A stretch of 5,684 nt of DNA from Gemmatimonadota bacterium (GTDB lineage Bacteria; Gemmatimonadota; Gemmatimonadetes; Longimicrobiales; RSA9), in contig VEPF01000321.1 of NCBI GenBank assembly GCA_012027055.1, forward strand, positions 1 to 5,684. Reading direction: 5' to 3'. This document shows, piece after piece, positions 1 to 5,684 of this stretch. Position numbers and translations under genes: made by a program. Numbering within the stretch: position 1 is the first letter of the stretch; each line of letters opens with the position of its first letter. Below the pieces are notes generated by a model that had not been told where the DNA came from, did not search any database, and saw only the letters and a list, made by a program, of their open reading frames with translations.

Positions 1-46
1 CTCGCGTTCCGGCGCCCGTGCCATCGTGAAGACCTTGACCCCTTTC

Positions 47-54
47 GGTGAGGA
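47..54 (+). promoter_or_regulatory. Ribosome binding site of the hydrolase gene
   Basis: GGTGAGGA lies 7 bases before ATG 62. It decides the start in favour of 62 over GTG 26, which would put 12 charged and polar residues in front of the signal peptide and has no purine-rich site visible before it. Confidence 0.6.
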
Positions 55-61
55 TGCCGAC

Positions 62-1114
62 ATGACCCGCCTTCCGCTCGGCCTGCTGGTGGTGCTCGCT
101 GCCTTTTCCGTCACTGCTCCTGCCGTCGGTCAGCGCGCCACTCCGCCCTGCGTCGATCCCGCTGCCTGCACCGAGTTCGTCACGCTCGGCGGCGGGCCCG
201 GGCGCTCGCTCGTGTATCGCAGCTACCCGCTGGACAAGCGCAACGAGGCCATTACCCACGTCGCGATCATCGTCCACGGCGCCAGCCGGGATCCCGACAA
301 CTACTTCCGCTCGGGCCTGGCGGCCGCGTTCCTGGCGGGGAGGCTGGAGAGCGCGCTCATCATCGCACCGCGCATGGCCTCGGGCGGTGATTCGCTCGCC
401 CAGAACGAGATCAGCTGGGACAATACCTGGCGTTCCGGCGGGCTCTCGCCCACCCATCCCGCCGTGACCTCGTTCGACTTCCTCGACGAGATCCTGCGGA
501 AGGTCGCGCGCAAGGATGTGTTCCCCAACCTCAAGGCCGTCGTCGTCACCGGTCATTCGGCGGGCGGCCAGGTCACCAACCGCTACGCGATGTCGAGCAA
601 GGTGCACGACAGCCTGGGCGTGCCGGTGACCTACATCGTCTCCAACCCGTCCAGCTACGCGTACCCGACGAACGAACGGCCCACGGCCGCCGCGTGGCCG
701 CTCGAGGCGAACGCGCCCGGGTTCATCCTGGAGACCGCGCCGGGAGCGCCCGCGTTCGGGTCCATGGGCGATGGGCGCGGCTGCACGATCTACGACCAGT
801 GGCCCTACGGCTTCCAGAACCGCACCGGATACACGGCCAGCCTGAGCGATGACCAGCTCAAGCGGCAGCTCGCGACGAGGCCCGTGACCTACCTGCTGGG
901 CCAGGACGACATCCTGCCGCTCAGCGGCTTCGACAGCTCCTGCGGCGCGATGGCGCAGGGGCCCACGCGGCAGGCCCGCGGCCAGGCCTATGCGAAGTAC
1001 GTGAACGAGAAGCTGGGCGCGAAGCACCAGGTGGTCGTGGTCACCGGCTGCGGCCACAACGGTCGCTGCATGTACACGTCGGAGCCCGCCCTGCGCCTGC
1101 TGTTCCCGCAGTGA
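62..1114 (+). CDS. Exported alpha/beta-fold hydrolase (serine hydrolase, substrate unknown)
   Basis: The 350-residue protein begins with a typical Sec signal peptide: MTR, a hydrophobic core LGLLVVLAAFSV, and a likely cut after A-V-G at residues 21-23. The alpha/beta-hydrolase landmarks appear in order: a strand ending in HG (His72-Gly73, oxyanion region), the nucleophile elbow GHSAGG (164-169, Ser166), a late strand followed by GQDD (acid Asp282 or Asp283), and GCGHNG with the probable catalytic His332. It is therefore probably an esterase, lipase or peptidase-like enzyme acting in the periplasm or outside the cell. The mature part has six cysteines (30, 36, 241, 294, 330, 336), two of them flanking the catalytic His, which suggests disulfides. 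I chose ATG 62 over the in-frame GTG at 26 because GGTGAGGA sits 7 bases upstream and the signal peptide then starts properly. The gene stands alone and converges on the lactate permease gene. The fold is well supported; the substrate is not inferable. Confidence 0.88.
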   Translation: MTRLPLGLLVVLAAFSVTAPAVGQRATPPCVDPAACTEFVTLGGGPGRSLVYRSYPLDKRNEAITHVAIIVHGASRDPDNYFRSGLAAAFLAGRLESALIIAPRMASGGDSLAQNEISWDNTWRSGGLSPTHPAVTSFDFLDEILRKVARKDVFPNLKAVVVTGHSAGGQVTNRYAMSSKVHDSLGVPVTYIVSNPSSYAYPTNERPTAAAWPLEANAPGFILETAPGAPAFGSMGDGRGCTIYDQWPYGFQNRTGYTASLSDDQLKRQLATRPVTYLLGQDDILPLSGFDSSCGAMAQGPTRQARGQAYAKYVNEKLGAKHQVVVVTGCGHNGRCMYTSEPALRLLFPQ

Positions 1115-1117
1115 TGA

Positions 1118-1155
1118 CCACGGGGCAGGGCGGATTCCTCCGCCCTGCCCCGTGG
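1118..1155. terminator. Perfect 17-bp hairpin between convergent genes, probable bidirectional terminator
   Basis: The left arm 1118-1134 (CCACGGGGCAGGGCGGA) is the exact reverse complement of the right arm 1139-1155, with a 4-base TTCC loop. It begins 3 bases after the hydrolase stop codon and lies between two genes whose 3' ends face each other. There is no run of T after either arm, so it is not a textbook intrinsic terminator. Strong GC stems without a T tract are common in high-GC genomes, where they may stop transcription or protect mRNA 3' ends. The structure is certain from sequence; the termination role is inferred from position. Confidence 0.72.
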
Positions 1156-1160
1156 CCGAC

Positions 1161-1197
1161 ACCGCGCGTTCGAGCTGGCCGCGGCGCCGCGCGCGGT
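1161..1197 (-). terminator. Second GC-rich hairpin just past the lactate permease stop, possible terminator
   Basis: ACCGCGCG (1161-1168) pairs perfectly with CGCGCGGT (1190-1197), and the loop region contains a 12-base palindrome, CGCGGCGCCGCG (1180-1191), that offers a competing fold. Read on the minus strand, the stem starts 1 base after the permease TGA. No T tract follows. It may act with the 17-bp hairpin at 1118-1155, or may simply be a by-product of GC-rich composition. Confidence 0.35.
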
Positions 1198-1198
1198 A

Positions 1199-2872
1199 TC
1201 AGGGATGCGCGCCCCCCACCAGCGCCGTGAACGGCCAGACGTAGGCCTGCAGCGTCACCAGCAATCCCACCAGGCAGGCCAGCGCGATGGAGTGGAAGAA
1301 CACGTAGCGCAGGATGTCGCCTTCGTGGTCGAACCAGCGCGTCGCGGTGGAGGCGACCACGATCGACTGCGCATCGATCATCTTGCCCATCACCCCGCCG
1401 GTGCTGTTGGCCGCGCCCATCAGGTTGGGGTCGAGGCCGAGCTGCTGCGCGGCTACCTTCTGCATCCCGCCGAACAGCACGTTGCTCGACGTGTCCGAGC
1501 CGGTGAGCGCCACGCCCAGCCAGCCCATGAGCGTGCCGAAGAACGGGTAGAGTACCCCGGTGTTGGCGAACGCCAGGCCGAGCGTGGTGTCGGTGCCGGA
1601 ATAACGCGTGAGCGTGCCGAGCGCGAGCATCAGCACGATGGTGAGCAACGAGAACTTCACCACCAGGAGCGTGCGCCAGTACGTCGCGAGCAACGCCCGG
1701 GCACGGTACTTCGCCACCAGCCCGCCGACCACTGCGGCGGTGAAGATGGCGGTGCCGGTGGCCGAGAGCAGCGAGAAGGTGTAGACCGCGGCCTCGCGGC
1801 GCGGTTCGGGCACCACCGGCGGCATCTTCTCGATGACATCATGCAGCCCGGGGATCGGGAACGCGGGCGCGAAGATGCCGTTCAGGAACGCCTTGACCGG
1901 CGGCAGCCCCCAGATGAAGACGAACACCGACAGGAAGGCCCAGGGCAGCCACGCCCGGATCACGGCGGCACGCGGGTGCTGCACCGGCTTCGTTGCCACG
2001 TGTCCCAGGCCGCCGTCTCGCTCGTGGCCCTTGAGCGACACGGAGGTCCACACCGTCCGCGGCCGCCACACGCGCAGGAACCCCACGAGCGCCACCATGG
2101 ACACCACGGACGCGATCACGTTCACCAGCTCGGGCCCGATGAAATTGGAGACCAGGAACTGCGGGATCGCGAAGCTCAATCCGGTCACCAGGATCGCGGG
2201 CCACACCTCCCACATGCCCTTGCGACCCGCGAAGGCCCAGACCAGCCAGAACGGCACCAGCACCGAGAACAGCGTGAGCTGCCGGCCGATGATGCTCGAG
2301 AGCACGTGCGCGTCATAGCCGTGCACGGTGGCGAGCGTGATGATCGGCGTGCCGAGCGCCCCGAACGCCACCGGCGCGGTGTTCGCGATCAGGCTCAGGC
2401 CCGAGGCCGCCAGCGGCGAGAAGCCCAGGCCGATCAGGATCGCCGCGGTCACCGCCACCGGCGTGCCGAATCCCGCGGCGCCCTCGAAGAAGGCGCCAAA
2501 CGCGAACGCGATCAGCAGCAGCTGCAGGCGCCGGTCCTCGGTGATCCCGCCGATCGAGTCCTGCAGGATGGCGAAGCTGCCGTTCTGCAGTGTGAGCTGG
2601 TGTATGAAGATCACGTTCAGCACGATCCAGCCGATCGGCAGCAGGCCGGTGAGGCCGCCCAGGAACGCGGCCCGCCCCGCCAGGCCGGCCGGCATCTGGT
2701 AGGCGAACACCGCCACCAGGAGCGCCGTGAGCAGCCCGGCCGCCGCCGCCACGTGCGCCTTCGCGTGCAGCAGGCCGAGGCTTCCGAGCAGCACCACCAC
2801 GGGCAACGCGGCCAGCACCGTGGAGATGTACATGTTGCCGAGCGGATCGTATACCTGTGGCCAGGTCATCAT
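1199..2872 (-). CDS. lldP: L-lactate permease (LldP/GlcA family, lactate/glycolate:H+ symporter)
   Basis: This 557-residue inner-membrane protein matches the Lactate Permease family in length (E. coli LldP about 551, GlcA about 560) and across its whole course. It imports lactate, and in relatives glycolate, by proton symport. Family signatures in order are the N-terminal YDP-GN (8-13), EGAAGFGTPVA (130-140), NTAPVAFGALGTP (164-176), SNFIGPELV (242-250), KMPPVV (349-354), SGTDTTL (425-431), GSDTSSNVLFG (458-468) and STGGVMGKMIDAQSI (490-504). About a dozen hydrophobic segments are visible, with a charged, probably cytoplasmic loop near 270-307. It starts with two adjacent ATGs (2872 and 2869). 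GGAGA lies 2 bases before the first and 5 before the second, so translation from 2869 (556 residues) is slightly more likely. It is separated by 298 bases from the gene upstream, so it probably has its own promoter. LldP versus GlcA specificity cannot be told from sequence. No lldD, lutABC or lldR gene is in view. Confidence 0.95.
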   Translation of the reverse strand: MMTWPQVYDPLGNMYISTVLAALPVVVLLGSLGLLHAKAHVAAAAGLLTALLVAVFAYQMPAGLAGRAAFLGGLTGLLPIGWIVLNVIFIHQLTLQNGSFAILQDSIGGITEDRRLQLLLIAFAFGAFFEGAAGFGTPVAVTAAILIGLGFSPLAASGLSLIANTAPVAFGALGTPIITLATVHGYDAHVLSSIIGRQLTLFSVLVPFWLVWAFAGRKGMWEVWPAILVTGLSFAIPQFLVSNFIGPELVNVIASVVSMVALVGFLRVWRPRTVWTSVSLKGHERDGGLGHVATKPVQHPRAAVIRAWLPWAFLSVFVFIWGLPPVKAFLNGIFAPAFPIPGLHDVIEKMPPVVPEPRREAAVYTFSLLSATGTAIFTAAVVGGLVAKYRARALLATYWRTLLVVKFSLLTIVLMLALGTLTRYSGTDTTLGLAFANTGVLYPFFGTLMGWLGVALTGSDTSSNVLFGGMQKVAAQQLGLDPNLMGAANSTGGVMGKMIDAQSIVVASTATRWFDHEGDILRYVFFHSIALACLVGLLVTLQAYVWPFTALVGGAHP

Positions 2873-2874
2873 CG

Positions 2875-2879
2875 TCTCC
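2875..2879 (-). promoter_or_regulatory. Ribosome binding site of the lactate permease gene
   Basis: Read on the minus strand this is GGAGA, 2 bases before the ATG at 2872 and 5 bases before the ATG at 2869. The spacing favours the second ATG as the main start. Confidence 0.5.
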
Positions 2880-2925
2880 GGTGTGGCGCGCGCCCCCGTG
2901 GCGTCGGCAGGTGCTGGCGTCTGGG

Positions 2926-2954
2926 AATCTGTTGCAGCGACTCCGGCGGGCCAA
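2926..2954 (-). promoter_or_regulatory. Weak candidate sigma-70 promoter for the lactate permease
   Basis: On the minus strand TTGGCC (4 of 6 matches to the -35 consensus) is followed after exactly 17 bases by CAGATT (3 of 6 to the -10 consensus), about 55 bases before the permease start. It is the best-spaced pair I found in the gap. In GC-rich DNA such partial matches arise by chance, so this is only a candidate. Confidence 0.22.
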
Positions 2955-3146
2955 CGGCGGGTCCCGCCCCGGGGTCACAACCAGAGCCCCGGCCGTGGGC
3001 AATCTACGGTCGGGCGCGGCAATGCGAGAGTGGCAGCCGTACCGGGCTGGAAATCGCCCCTGCCGGCGTGGTCGGGCCACCTGGGCGATGATGCCTGGCC
3101 GGCGGCGGCGCAGCCCATGCCGCTGCCATCGACGGCGCGGGTGCCA

Positions 3147-3165
3147 GCGGCCGGGGCGCGGCCGC
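3147..3165 (-). terminator. Possible weak terminator hairpin after the TPR gene
   Basis: GCGGCC (3147-3152) and GGCCGC (3160-3165) form a 6-bp all-GC stem with a 7-base loop, starting 5 bases after the TPR stop on the minus strand. No T tract follows, and the stem is short for a region this GC-rich. The position is right, but the evidence is thin. Confidence 0.2.
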
Positions 3166-3170
3166 GCTTC

Positions 3171-3929
3171 CTACCAGGCGAGGCGCCCGCGTTCCGTCCA
3201 CGGCCGGACCGATCCGGCCAGGTTCTCGAGCGCGGGCCGATAACCGGGCGCCAGCTGACTGGCGACCAGGTACTGCGTGCGGGCTTCGTTTCGCCGGCCT
3301 CCCAGCTCGGAGAGGATGCCCAGCAGGTTGAACCCTTCGGGTCTGGATGGATCCAGCGCGACCGCAGCGCGCGCGTGCCGGCGGGCTTCCCGGAGGTCAC
3401 GGCTCTCGAGACAGTTGATGGCGCGCTGCAGTGCGTGCCGGAAACGGCGGTCCGCTGGAGATATCCCTTCGTCCGACGGCACCGGAACCGGTTCGGTGCG
3501 GGCTATGGCCGCGTCCACGTCCGGGCCTCCCCAGCCCAGGTGCATGGCCAGCACAAACTCGATGTGGGCCGCGGCGCCATCGCCCGCCTGCTCGAGGATC
3601 TCGGCCAGCACCCGGTGTGGTTCGGGGTTGGCGAAGTCGAGTCGTACGGCCGCCTCGGCGGCCTGCCTGGCCCGCTCGAGGTTGCCCTCGGCGCGGCCGG
3701 CCAGGGCAGCGGCGAGCTGCGCCTGCCGCTCGGACGCGCACACCGCCCGCTGTTGCTCGTTCAGTGCCGCAACCAGCTGCTGGAAATCCTCGGGTGCGAA
3801 TGCCTGTGCGAGCGCCGCTGCCACGGCATCCCGCAGGACCGGTCCGGGGGTTTCGGCGCGTTGCATGGCCGCGACCAGGGCCGTGGCAAGCTTGCGTGTG
3901 GCAGCGGGGGCGATCGGGGTGGCTCTCAT
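3171..3929 (-). CDS. Tetratricopeptide-repeat (TPR) protein, coupled to the APC permease
   Basis: This 252-residue, alanine- and arginine-rich, largely helical protein has no signal peptide or membrane segment, so it is probably cytoplasmic. TPR-like helix pairs lie at about 70-103 and 104-135, and two more typical repeats at about 163-196 and 197-230. The last two carry the usual pattern: EARRHARAAVALDP, then NEARTQYLVASQLAPGY. The stretch 136-160 (DVDAAIARTEPVPVPSDEG) is a proline-rich linker between the repeat pairs, and residues 1-60 are helical with no recognised domain. TPRs bind other proteins, so a scaffold or regulatory partner is likely, but no enzymatic motif is visible. The start is firm: AGGAGG lies 6 bases before the ATG, and the ATG overlaps the permease stop in ATGA, indicating translational coupling. 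A functional link to the permease is inferred from this coupling only. Confidence 0.82.
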   Translation of the reverse strand: MRATPIAPAATRKLATALVAAMQRAETPGPVLRDAVAAALAQAFAPEDFQQLVAALNEQQRAVCASERQAQLAAALAGRAEGNLERARQAAEAAVRLDFANPEPHRVLAEILEQAGDGAAAHIEFVLAMHLGWGGPDVDAAIARTEPVPVPSDEGISPADRRFRHALQRAINCLESRDLREARRHARAAVALDPSRPEGFNLLGILSELGGRRNEARTQYLVASQLAPGYRPALENLAGSVRPWTERGRLAW

Positions 3930-5684
3930 GCGTGACCTCCTGCCGGTGCCGCCACCAGCGCGGGTGCACGGGTCTCGCGATCGAGCACGCGCACCGGCAG
4001 CACCATGGCATTCATGCCGGCGAACTGGAGCCGGCGCTGTAGACGATAGGCGGTCTGGTTGTGCAGGATCCGGCCGAACCAGGGCTCCCGCTCGAAGATC
4101 AGCCGGCCCAGGAAGAAGATCGACCGGGGGTAGCGCCGCACGACCTCGCGGGCGACCTGTTCGCCCGCGTCCATGGTCTCGGTGGCCATGATGAGGCGCG
4201 TGTCAGCGGACAGTCCGAGCCGGCCAGCCAGCTCGACGTACTTCTGCAGGCTCGCCTCGGTCTCCGCCCGCAACCGCTCCACTTCCCCCACACCCTTCAT
4301 CACCGCGGCATCGATTACGCCGACCGAGACGAAGACGACATTCGCGAAATGCCCGGGGAACAGCCGCAGCACCGTGAGCAGCGAGTGCACGCCCAGACCG
4401 CCGAAGCCGGAGACGAAGAGCACGGCCGTGGGTCTGCGCGTGTCCGGTGGGGCCGCGTCGTCAGCGCGGTGCAACGCGAGTACGGGCAGCAGTTCATCGA
4501 GCGAGCGGAGCCGGCGCAGCACGTCGCGATAGTGGCGGCGGATCGCGAAGCACAGGGCAACGACCGAGCTGGTGGCCACCAGCGTCACCCAGCCGCCGCG
4601 TTCGAATTTCTCATAGAGGGTGCCCGTCAGGATGGCCACGCAGAGGATCAGCGCGCTGCCGTTGATGGCCAGTCCGCTCAGGGCGTCCCGGCGTGTGCGC
4701 CGCACCGCCAGCCAGTGCCGCACCATCGCCAGCTGCGAGAGCGAGAAGGTGACGAAGATGTTGATCGCGTACATCGTCACCAGCACCGTGATGTTGCCGC
4801 GCGCATAGAGCAGCGTGGCGAGCGCGGCCCCGCCCATCAGCAGCACGCCATCCTGCACGGTGAGCCGCTCCGAGAGCTGCACGAAGCGGTGTGGCAACCA
4901 GTGGTCGCGCGCCATGTTGGCCATCACCCGCGGTCCGTCCAGGAAGCCGGCCTGCGCGGCCACGAACAGCAGCGCGGCTTCCGCGAACAGCGTGATCGCC
5001 ACGAAGCCGTGGCCGAGCCCTAGCCCGCCCACGGTCCAGCCGCCCGCGAAACGCCCGGCGAGGACGGCGTTGAGGGTCTTGCCCGGCTCCGGCCGCACGT
5101 CGTAAAGCAGGTACAGCAGCAGCAGCCCCCCCGCGGTCAGTGCCAGCGAGACCGCGATGTAGCGCATGGTCCGGCGCGCGGTTTCCACCTTCGGCTCGCG
5201 CATGATGGGCACGCCGTTGGAGACCGCCTCGATGCCCGTATAGGTGCCGCCGCCCATCGAATAGGCGCTCAGGAACAGGCCGAACATGCCGGCCGCGCCC
5301 AGCGTCCCGAGGCCGGTGTGGAACCCGTGCGAGACGTCCGCGGCCACGCGCGGGAGCTGGTCGAGGTGAGCGCCAATGCCGCCGAAGACCAGCGCGACGT
5401 GCGTGACGTTGAAGAGGCCGAAGATGGGAGCGAGCACCAGCACCGACTCCTTGACGCCCCGCAGGGTGAGCAGCACCAGCAGCCCGACCGCGAGCAGCTC
5501 GAGGGGCAGCTTCAAGGGCAGAACGTGGACCGGGGCCAGACTGAAGAGCTGATCTCCCGCCGAGGCAATGGACACGGAGATCGTGAGCACGTAATCCACC
5601 AGGAGGGCAGCCCCCGAGACCACTCCGAACCCGGGTCCGAGCAGCTCGGTGGCGACGGTGTACCCGCCGCCGCCAAAGGGGAAC
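3926..5684 (-). CDS. APC-superfamily permease with soluble C-terminal alpha/beta domain (5' end outside window)
   Basis: The reading frame runs off the right edge, giving 585 visible residues. The GTG at 5623 is internal, because the 20 codons before it (FPFGGGGYTVATELLGPGFG) are clear family sequence. Visible residues 1-385 form the transporter part with about nine or ten hydrophobic segments. They include SGAALLVDYVLTISVSIAS (23-41), the GGGTYTGIEAVSNG helix break (144-157) that in APC proteins lies at the substrate site, and the FLDGPRVMANMARDHWLP loop (247-264). Residues about 417-567 form a soluble alpha/beta domain: strand AVLFVSG, loop GFGGLG (426-431), helix, strand NVVFVSVGVID, then a long helix, and near the end LHNQTAYRLQRRLQFAG (540-556). 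Known relatives are annotated as amino-acid/APC permeases with such a tail, sometimes likened to universal stress proteins. The substrate is unknown. The missing N-terminus probably holds the first one or two membrane helices. The stop overlaps the TPR start. Confidence 0.88.
   Translation of the reverse strand, partial: FPFGGGGYTVATELLGPGFGVVSGAALLVDYVLTISVSIASAGDQLFSLAPVHVLPLKLPLELLAVGLLVLLTLRGVKESVLVLAPIFGLFNVTHVALVFGGIGAHLDQLPRVAADVSHGFHTGLGTLGAAGMFGLFLSAYSMGGGTYTGIEAVSNGVPIMREPKVETARRTMRYIAVSLALTAGGLLLLYLLYDVRPEPGKTLNAVLAGRFAGGWTVGGLGLGHGFVAITLFAEAALLFVAAQAGFLDGPRVMANMARDHWLPHRFVQLSERLTVQDGVLLMGGAALATLLYARGNITVLVTMYAINIFVTFSLSQLAMVRHWLAVRRTRRDALSGLAINGSALILCVAILTGTLYEKFERGGWVTLVATSSVVALCFAIRRHYRDVLRRLRSLDELLPVLALHRADDAAPPDTRRPTAVLFVSGFGGLGVHSLLTVLRLFPGHFANVVFVSVGVIDAAVMKGVGEVERLRAETEASLQKYVELAGRLGLSADTRLIMATETMDAGEQVAREVVRRYPRSIFFLGRLIFEREPWFGRILHNQTAYRLQRRLQFAGMNAMVLPVRVLDRETRAPALVAAPAGGHA
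3936..3941 (-). promoter_or_regulatory. Strong Shine-Dalgarno of the TPR gene, inside the permease gene
   Basis: Read on the minus strand this is AGGAGG, 6 bases before the ATG at 3929 and within the last codons of the APC permease gene. It fixes the TPR start and shows that the downstream gene can be loaded efficiently as well as by reinitiation at the 4-base ATGA overlap. Confidence 0.7.

Larger units (their letters stand above)
2873..3170. other. 298-base intergenic region upstream of the lactate permease gene
   Basis: I see no convincing gene here on either strand; the open frames crossing it are out-of-frame shadows with arginine- and proline-rich translations. It lies between the TPR gene stop and the lactate permease start. 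It should hold the end of the APC-TPR transcript and the permease promoter. Small inverted repeats are present: CCGGGG (2969-2974) with CCCCGG (2987-2992), enclosing GGTTGTGACC on the minus strand, and GCGGCC (3147-3152) with GGCCGC (3160-3165) just past the TPR stop. None is strong enough to name as a defined operator. Confidence 0.6.

Noticed and set aside
1..29. Possible tail of an upstream plus-strand gene ending at TGA 27-29 (or at TGA 49-51 in another frame)
   Set aside because: Both frames are open from the left edge, but only 8 to 16 codons are visible, too few to tell coding from leader sequence.
3001..3006. TAGATT on the minus strand as a -10 element
   Set aside because: It matches 4 of 6 consensus bases, but no acceptable -35 hexamer lies at 16-18 bases spacing.
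1205..3091. A 628-codon open frame on the plus strand, antisense to the lactate permease gene
   Set aside because: Its translation is a low-complexity run of Arg, His, Gln and Glu with no fold signature, as expected opposite a hydrophobic, GC-rich membrane-protein gene. The minus strand encodes an unmistakable LldP.
2975..3400. A 141-codon minus-strand open frame overlapping the TPR 3' end and the intergenic gap
   Set aside because: It is out of frame with the TPR gene, with an Arg/Pro/Ala-rich translation and no recognisable domain.
2727..3935. A 402-codon plus-strand open frame across the intergenic region and TPR gene
   Set aside because: It is antisense to the TPR gene, has no ribosome site or recognisable domain, and its composition follows GC bias. 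The TPR gene has a strong start and clear repeats.
4061..5023. A 320-codon plus-strand open frame antisense to the APC permease
   Set aside because: Its translation is rich in His, Gln, Arg and Glu and lacks any motif. It is the mirror of a well-supported membrane protein.
5621..5623. GTG as the start of the APC permease
   Set aside because: The frame continues upstream to the window edge with conserved APC-type sequence (FPFGGGGYTVATELLGPG), so the true start lies outside the window.

Overview
This is a GC-rich bacterial window (about two thirds G+C by eye, with G/C-heavy third codon positions). The gene content fits a high-GC Gram-negative, probably a proteobacterium: a Sec-exported alpha/beta-hydrolase, an LldP/GlcA-type lactate permease and an APC-superfamily permease. 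The lineage is inferred from protein resemblance remembered without a search, so it is tentative.

Layout from left to right. Bases 1-61 are the leader of the first gene. A plus-strand gene (62-1114) encodes an exported alpha/beta-hydrolase with a complete Ser-Asp-His set. An 84-base convergent gap holds a perfect 17-bp hairpin and a second GC-rich hairpin, the likely transcription stop for both flanking genes. The remaining genes lie on the minus strand. They are a full-length L-lactate permease (1199-2872), a 298-base non-coding gap (2873-3170) probably holding the permease promoter, a TPR-repeat protein (3171-3929), and an APC-family permease (3926 to the right edge) whose 5' end lies outside the window. 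The APC permease and TPR genes overlap by 4 bases (ATGA), and the TPR gene has a near-perfect Shine-Dalgarno inside the permease gene, so they form a translationally coupled pair.

The APC protein carries a soluble C-terminal alpha/beta domain of about 150 residues, which begins with a strand followed by a GFGGLG loop. Together with the coupled TPR protein this suggests a transporter with cytoplasmic regulatory parts, but the substrate and ligand cannot be read from the sequence. The lactate permease would import lactate or glycolate; no lactate dehydrogenase or lactate-responsive regulator is present here. The hydrolase shows no clear functional link to the transporters.

I found no CRISPR array, tRNA, rRNA, insertion sequence or tandem repeat, and nothing resembling a wholly new system. 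The least ordinary items are the APC permease's C-terminal domain with its coupled TPR partner, and the exported hydrolase of unknown substrate.
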